A stretch of 64,000 nt of DNA from Opisthocomus hoazin (taxonomy: Eukaryota > Chordata > Aves > Opisthocomiformes > Opisthocomidae). Below, one piece after another: positions 58,477 through 64,000 of this stretch. The stretch spans positions 20,253,537 through 20,317,536 of the forward strand of contig NC_134428.1 of NCBI RefSeq assembly GCF_030867145.1. Direction: 5' to 3'. A program made the translations under genes and the position numbers. Positions within the stretch are counted from its first letter, which is position 1. Each line of letters begins with the position of its first letter. The notes beneath the pieces are model-generated. The model saw nothing but the letters and a program-made list of their open reading frames with translations. It searched no databases and was not told the DNA's origin.

Positions 58477-60141
58477 ATGACGACTAATCCCAAACCGAAC
58501 AAGGCATTAAAGGTAGGGAAGAAGGCTGCGTGGGCGATGCTGGGTGGCAGGGGAGGCTGTCACGGAGCCGTGCTCCATGCAGCGTCGGTTGTACGTGACT
58601 GTTCTTTGTTGCTCTGATAGACTCTTGCAAACAGGTGCCGATACAATTTCCCGCTATCTACAGGAAAGGTTAGGGTAGAAGAAGGCTGGTGATACCCAGA
58701 AAGAAGTCTGGAGTTTCTGGGATGATGTGAGGGCTACAGCATCCCAGTTGTTATCCAAGAGACTTTTGACTACAGCAGGTACTGGCAGCATCCCGAAACC
58801 AGTGCTCCCAGGCCCATCAATGAAGTACTTCTGCTGGGAGGTACTGGGGAAAGGATGTGTTCAGCTGGTGTCTCTCAGATCCACGAGACAGTAAATGCCG
58901 TGGACATACCGGCTTGGCGTGATCTACGCATGGGTTGTGCGTGCGTTGTCTGAGTGTCTTTCCAGTGCCTTAGCTCTTCATTCCAGATGTCCTGCAGTCT
59001 CTGAAGAGACAAAAGGACAATGTCTTAAATGTTCTGGACTCAATGATCTTAAAGGTCTTTTACAACCTAAATGATTCTATGATTCTGAAAATAATTGTGG
59101 CAGCAGACCTGGCTGAGAAAAAGGCACAAGGCCGTGGTGTCTTTATCGCGTAGCTTCAGAGTCTGGCCTGTGCACCAGGAGAACCGAATCAGGCTGTGGT
59201 CCTTGAAGCCAAGCAGGGTTGGTTTTGTTTACTACTTGGATGAGCAGTCTTCAACAAAAAGCCACAAAATGCTGAATTAAGCCCTGCATACGAGTGGCTA
59301 TTCTGCTTTTGAGATGCTGCACTGGTGTCCCAGCATAATGCTGGGAAAAGGTGTCATCTCTAGCATTCAGTATGAATTCCGGGTCCTGGCAGAGGCAACA
59401 CAAAAGGCTTCAGTCTGCTTTACATTTATGTCCTCAAAAAATCCTACTCTTCAGTTCACACTGGGTGTGTAGGGCTCACTGCTTTCTCTGACTCGAGAGG
59501 GTGACCCAAACCCAGACAGCAGCCGCGCTCAGATCTTGGCCGTATTTCACCCAGCCGTGTTCATGGAGGGAGTGCTCTCTCCAGCGCTTCGGGGGTGTTT
59601 TCTGGTAGGGGTGTCACGTTGCTGAGGGGTGGCTTGTCTCTCTTCGCTGCCCACAACATCCATTTGCGTAGGGTTGCTGCTACCCCTGTGCTGTTGGTAT
59701 TTGCAGGTAAAGGAGGAGTCAGGAGAGAATGCCCCAGTGCTGAGTGATGATGAACTCGTGTCAATGTCCGTACGGGAGCTGAACCAGCACCTGAGGGGTC
59801 TCACCAAAGAGGAGGTCATCCGTCTGAAGCAGCGGAGACGCACGCTGAAGAACCGGGGCTACGCTGCCAGCTGCCGCATCAAGCGCGTGACTCAGAAAGA
59901 GGAGCTGGAGAGGCAGCGGGTCGAGCTGCAGCAAGAGGTGGAGAAGCTGGCCAGAGAAAACAGCAGCATGAAGCTAGAGCTGGACGCCTTGCGCTCCAAG
60001 TACGAAGCACTCCAGACCTTTGCTCGTACTGTGGCGCGAGGGCCTATTACCCCGACCAAAGTTGCCACCACCAGTGTCATCACCATTGTGAAATCAGCCG
60101 AAATCTCATCCAGTTCTGTGCCGTTTTCAGCAGCGTCCTAG
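58477..60141 (+). CDS. MAFK: Small Maf bZIP transcription factor MafK (complete)
   Basis: MafK is a small Maf protein without a transactivation domain. It binds MARE/ARE DNA as homodimers (repressing) or with CNC partners such as NFE2, NRF1/NRF2 and BACH. Two coding exons, 58477-58512 (12 codons) and 59707-60141 (144 codons plus TAG), join in phase 0 to give 156 aa, the usual length. Residues about 22-50 form the extended homology region, 51-76 the basic region with the Maf-type NRGYAASCR core (Tyr64), and about 79-115 the leucine zipper. VKEE at 13-16 is a SUMO consensus around K14. The exon containing the start begins at 58433 after TTGTTTTTCCAG. The protein reads like chicken MafK from end to end, with no defects. 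Confidence 0.98.
59036..59089 (+). mobile_element. CR1 LINE 3' terminal fragment
   Basis: The last ~50 bp of a CR1 element: CTCAATGATCTTAAAGGTCT, then TTTACAACCTAAATG and the terminal repeat ATTCTATGATTCT. It lies in MAFK intron 2, in sense orientation, directly upstream of the 5S-like element. Confidence 0.85.
59161..59250 (+). repeat. 5S rRNA-derived element (pseudogene or SINE head)
   Basis: Positions 59205-59242 match vertebrate 5S rRNA without gaps at about 31 of 38 bases, covering the internal promoter: GAAGCCAAGCAGGGTTGG (box A side) and TACTACTTGGATG (box C side). The 45 bp upstream align more loosely with the 5' half of 5S, beginning GTCTGGCC and including a GAACCGAATC stretch. Homology to the 5S 3' end fades after 59250. 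It could be a decayed 5S pseudogene or the 5S-like head of an old amniote SINE of the AmnSINE1 type; I cannot decide between these by eye. Confidence 0.65.
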
Positions 60142-61718
60142 TGCCCTCGGTGGGGGGAACTAGCAGCCTTTCAGAGGGGAGGGGAAAAGGCTCTTACGCA
60201 TTGTTCCGGAGTCCTTGGTCACGTCAAGAATTGGCATTTTAACAATTCTCTTCCAAAAGTGCAAAAAATAAATAAAAAAGAAAAAAAAAAACCAAACAAA
60301 CAAACCCAACCCTACAAAGGGAACTTAACTGGCTGCTTCTGTCTGGACTTGGTGGCTCCATCAACCTCTCGTGTCCAGGATTTGAGCTCTGTATGCAGTA
60401 CAAATTGCGAGATCTGCTTCCTCCTTCCCCCTGCCGCCCCAAACCCCTCTCAGCCGTGGGCAGCTTTCCAGCTGGGAGAAGATACCTGAGGAGCCTCCGG
60501 AGTCCTCGTGAATGATGCTCAAGAGCCAGGAAACAGATGGGCCGCAGAAATCATCATGTGAGATGAATGTATGGAAAAAGGAGTTTCCTTTAGTGGCATC
60601 CTACTCCGTGTAAGAAGGGTCTCCCCGACCTTCCGCACTTCCGTCTGGTATTACGAGGGCAGGGATATAGGCTTCTTGGATTAGATTTCATCCTGCTGTG
60701 AGTGGATGGGAGCGGGAGGATGATGGGGACTAATGCTTGGGTCTGACCACACCCATTAGGAATAACCTTTTTGTTTTCAATCCATGCTGTTAAAATATGG
60801 GAAAATATATATTTTACATATTTTAATATGCCCCATTACCTGTGTGGCCTATAAAAACTACGTTGCAGCCTCCTGTATTCCAAGCCCAAGTTTCCCGATA
60901 GCTCCTTCCCTGCGGTGTGCCTGTGAATTGGGTGTATTTATGCAGTTTATTTCTTCCAAATGGTCCACAGTCTTGAAGTAGCGGCTTTTTTTTTTTTTTT
61001 CCTCTGGATTCCCTGAAGCTTAAGGGAAGGAGGCACAGTAGATGCTGTGAAGATCTGTGTGATGAGAAGGGGAGATGAGGAGGAAAAATGCTGCAAGTAT
61101 TACCAGGTGGAGGCAGAGCTGGCTGCGAGGAGGTGGGGCTGTTCTGCTGGGATCAGCACTATGAGAAGGGGTTTGCGCAGAGTATTTCGGACAGATGTTT
61201 TCAAAGCACTGAGGTATAACTGGAGGGCAGTAGCATTCAGATGGGAGGAGAGAAGTTCGAGCCTCCTCTTTGACAAAAGCATTGGTAGGTTCAGCAATGA
61301 AAATCCTTGCTGGAGAGCTGGGCTCGCCAGTCTTCGACGGCCAGAGAAGGGCTATGGGGAGGCTGGATGAGAGCTGGAAGAGTCTTTTCTTTGCAGTGTG
61401 TCAGGCGCTGAAGGTGGGATCCAAAGAGTACAGTGTACAGCCCTCAGTGTTCAGACAACCTGTGTGAATGTGACCCTGAAACTTGACGCTTTCTGTTGCG
61501 ATTGGGTGAATGCACCCGAGAGGCGCACGGAGGGCAGGATGAGAATCGGTGTGTACAGGGGACGGAAGAATTGGGATTGAGAAGTCGTTCATATGGCTCT
61601 GAGCAGTGGTTTAGGAGAGGGATTTCTGGCTCGGCAATGGGCAGGAGGTGGGAAGCAGAAAGGAGAGATTCTGCTGTTGCGCAGCAGCGCTGAAGAGACG
61701 AATGTTTCCAGGTCACTG

Positions 61719-61743
61719 TAAAAAAAAAAAAAAAAAAAAAAAA
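61719..61743 (+). repeat. Poly-A run of about 25
   Basis: An uninterrupted A run in the presumed MAFK 3'UTR, followed by a T/G-rich tract with T runs up to about 13. No target-site duplication or retrogene sequence was recognised upstream. Confidence 0.9.
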
Positions 61744-63130
61744 ATTTAGCTATGTTGGTGTTTGTGTGTTTTGTTGTTGGTTTTTTGGTTTGTTGTTTTT
61801 TGTTTTTTTTTTTTTTCTTTTTGAAGTAGGAAAGAAAAAGGACTGTGAGTTTTGCAGGGCAGGTCAGAGACTTGTGGAATGGACGATGCCTGTTGTCATG
61901 CAGGTGAGAAGAGAATAAGATTTTTGAATTTTAAGATGAGGAGAAGAGCTTAGAGGATTTGGGCTCCAGAACAGAAAACAAAGATCATGGAGAATTCATG
62001 AGTGTTTTGGACTGAAAGAGAGTAATCAAGTGCCACTGTTGTTGCAAAGGGGACAGCGAACTGGCATCTGACACCCGGTATAATTTGTTGTTTGAGGCTT
62101 TGTCTTGACTTGAAATGCAGTAAGTTTGTAGAAACTTAGTGAAGCCCTACTTGTCTTTGGAAGAAGTTGTTAGCTTGCTTTTTCTTTTTTTTTTCACCTT
62201 GTCATCGGAGTCTCTGGATTTCCCAGGAGGGTCCTTTGTGAAATAGGTTAATGAAAAGAGAAACCTCGGTTCTCATTCAGTCCTCAACATTGACATCCAT
62301 GACCTTACTGAGCCAGAAAGGGTATAAGTGAAACGCTTCCCGAAGGCTCGTAACCCCTGCCAGACCCACGTGTTACGGAGGGGAGCAGGGAGTTTCCTTC
62401 AAGTGATTTTCCAACCCGTAGAGTTTGGATGACACTTAGCGTTACCTCATTTCTCCTCCACTCCCTCCCTATCTCCGAACAGGCAGATCGATGTCCTGTG
62501 TATCAGTTCGTTATTGACTCCCACAGCAGAAGCTGAGGAAGAGAAAGATGTTACTGTCATTTCCTGGTCCTCTCATGTTCTCCAGCTCACAGACATTGGA
62601 AACTTTCCCAGACCTTACAGGTGCCTCCGAAAACAGGCAAAATGGAGACTCCTGGCACTGTTGGGGCTTTAAATGAAAACTTTAATGAAAAAGGCCAGTT
62701 GACTTGAAAATGCCCGAATGCTTCCAGTCTTTAAAACAGCTCCAGAGCTCCATAACATTCCTGGCTAGATAGGAACACCCTCTGGTTGCCCTTGACCCCG
62801 CCGCCGGGGAAATCAGACCAGCTGCACCGAGGGGGACGGAGGTCGAACTTTGTTCCATGGGGTCTTCTTGCTGTTGGAATGAGTTGAGAAACATATCTTT
62901 TACGTGGCACTTCCCTTGTGGCCAAGTATTTCTTTTTTTCCAGTTCTTGGAAGGGTGCCAAAGGCTTGTCCAAGTGATTGCTAGTTTAGTGCTGGTAGGC
63001 ACTTAAATCTCTGGTCACTCGATAATGAACAAGAGGCCTGGGTGTTGTTAAAGCTGTTGATACCATAGCCATGGTAGGTAATCCATATTGGATATCCATA
63101 AGGACCACGTGGAAATATTTAAAGAGAGAG

Positions 63131-63160
63131 AAATATATATATAAATATATAATTATATAC
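63131..63160 (+). repeat. AT dinucleotide-rich repeat
   Basis: An imperfect (AT)n run of about 30 bp near the 3' end of the presumed MAFK 3'UTR. Confidence 0.85.
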
Positions 63161-63227
63161 ATTTTATCGTACAGATTTTTCGTAAAAAAAAAAAAATAAT
63201 TTTTTTTCCAAGTTTGATACTGTAAAT

Positions 63228-63236
63228 CTTTATTAA
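63228..63236 (+). terminator. MAFK distal poly-A signal, overlapping a minus-strand AATAAA
   Basis: TTTATTAAA gives ATTAAA on the plus strand (63231-63236) and AATAAA on the minus strand (63233-63228). On the plus strand a GGTGGTGACC stretch follows within about 40 bp, suiting cleavage near 63250. Confidence 0.45.
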
Positions 63237-63259
63237 AAGAAATTGCCAGTCCAGGGCTC

Positions 63260-64000
63260 CCTGGGTGGTGACCTGGAGGGGAATGAAATGTTCTGGCTAA
63301 ACTGCCACAGAGGGATCAGAGTTGCAAGGTAACGTGGAGGGAGGAATGACCCGAAAGCTGTTGACCGCATTGGAGACCCAGCTCCTCCACCCTCCGCCCT
63401 GGAGGGCCCTCCAGCTTGGGGTTGTCGCATTGCATTCCTCTGGGGTTCGGTTTGTTTCTGTTGGGGTTTTTTGTTTTGTTTTGTTTTGTTTTTTTCTCTC
63501 CGTCCTGCACTTGCAAGCCTGACACCCGGGGTGAGCGCAGCGTGGGGCCCTGGCTCTGCAGCCATCCCCCGCCGCCGGACCTCTCGCTTGGCTCTCTGCT
63601 GCAGTAGTTTGGATGCCGGGGCTCCCTTCCCTGCCCCTCTTAATGTGTCCTGCCCCAGTGAGGAGTGGGGGCTCTGGATTGGAGTGCTGGGATCCTCTTC
63701 CCCTGGGCCTGGCCTTTCTGTGGTTGCTCCCCATCCGCAGTGTGACATGGGAACAGGCTGGGCGGGAGGCAGGAGAAGACAGAAGGTGTCGGGCAGGGAC
63801 CGGGAGGGACATCTCTGTTCTTGCAGATGTGTTTGCTGTGCGCTCTGTTGGGAGTGGGGAACCTTTCCCTCCAGGGCAGCTCCAGATCCCTTTGAAGCAA
63901 GTCAGCGTCTCTGCTCTTGCCCAACTCAACCGTGTGCCGGAGGAGACCGCAGAGCGCGGGCTCGGAGACCTGGGTGACACCGCAGCTGCGGGGACGGCCG
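63260..64000. other. Right flank with no recognised gene
   Basis: Open frames exist on both strands, but none shows a known domain. Human synteny would place TMEM184A beyond MAFK in convergent orientation; I see no multi-pass membrane exon here, though its 3'UTR could fall in this stretch. Confidence 0.4.

Larger units (their letters stand above)
60142..63255 (+). other. MAFK: MAFK 3'UTR (probable)
   Basis: About 3.1 kb follows the stop without a convincing gene. It is T/A-rich in places, with an A-run of about 25 starting near 61719 followed by a T/G-rich tract to about 61820, and an AT repeat at 63131-63160. Early AATAAA signals at 60267-60276 could give a very short form. The distal ATTAAA at 63231-63236 fits a long 3'UTR. 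Confidence 0.5.

Noticed and set aside
63260-64000. TMEM184A, expected after MAFK from human synteny
   Set aside because: No membrane-spanning exon found; the window may stop short of it.

Overview
This is bird genomic DNA. Three conserved vertebrate genes with GT-AG introns lie in a compact, GC-rich block, and the interspersed repeats are avian-type CR1 LINEs. The order INTS1 (minus), GAA-like (minus), MAFK (plus) resembles the INTS1-MAFK neighbourhood of human 7p22, but with an acid alpha-glucosidase paralogue between them that I do not know from the human locus. The species cannot be fixed from this window.

Layout. 1-6560: no gene recognised; holds an AT-rich homeodomain/POU motif cluster at 2511-2650. 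7071-36116 (minus): complete INTS1, 47 coding exons whose phases all join, about 2187 aa, with a CpG-island promoter. 36120-36990: short GC-rich gap. 37225-46670 (minus, 5' leader exon near 47867-47990): complete GAA-like glycoside hydrolase family 31 gene, 19 coding exons, 929 aa. 48180-48815: CR1 LINE piece with a still-open reverse-transcriptase tail. 50180-52420: large CpG island with the MAFK leader exon ending at 50848. 58433-60141 (plus): MAFK coding exons, 156 aa. 60142 to about 63255: MAFK 3'UTR. 63260-64000: nothing recognised.

How the genes relate. They are neighbours by synteny and do not form a pathway. INTS1 is the scaffold of the nuclear Integrator complex (snRNA 3' processing, promoter-proximal termination). 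The GAA-like product should hydrolyse alpha-1,4/1,6 glucosidic bonds in the secretory/lysosomal system; its N-terminus looks like a type II membrane anchor. MAFK is a small Maf bZIP protein that partners CNC factors at MARE/ARE sites, and one such site sits just inside its own first intron.

I found no self-contained new system. The most notable leads are the GAA-like gene with its anchor and a possible upstream ORF ending on the start codon, a 5S rRNA-derived element in MAFK intron 2, a paired RFX X-box element and an ARE/MARE in MAFK intron 1, and two AT-rich homeodomain motif clusters. Exon boundaries were set by hand from frame, splice sites and recalled family conservation; no alignment or expression data were available.
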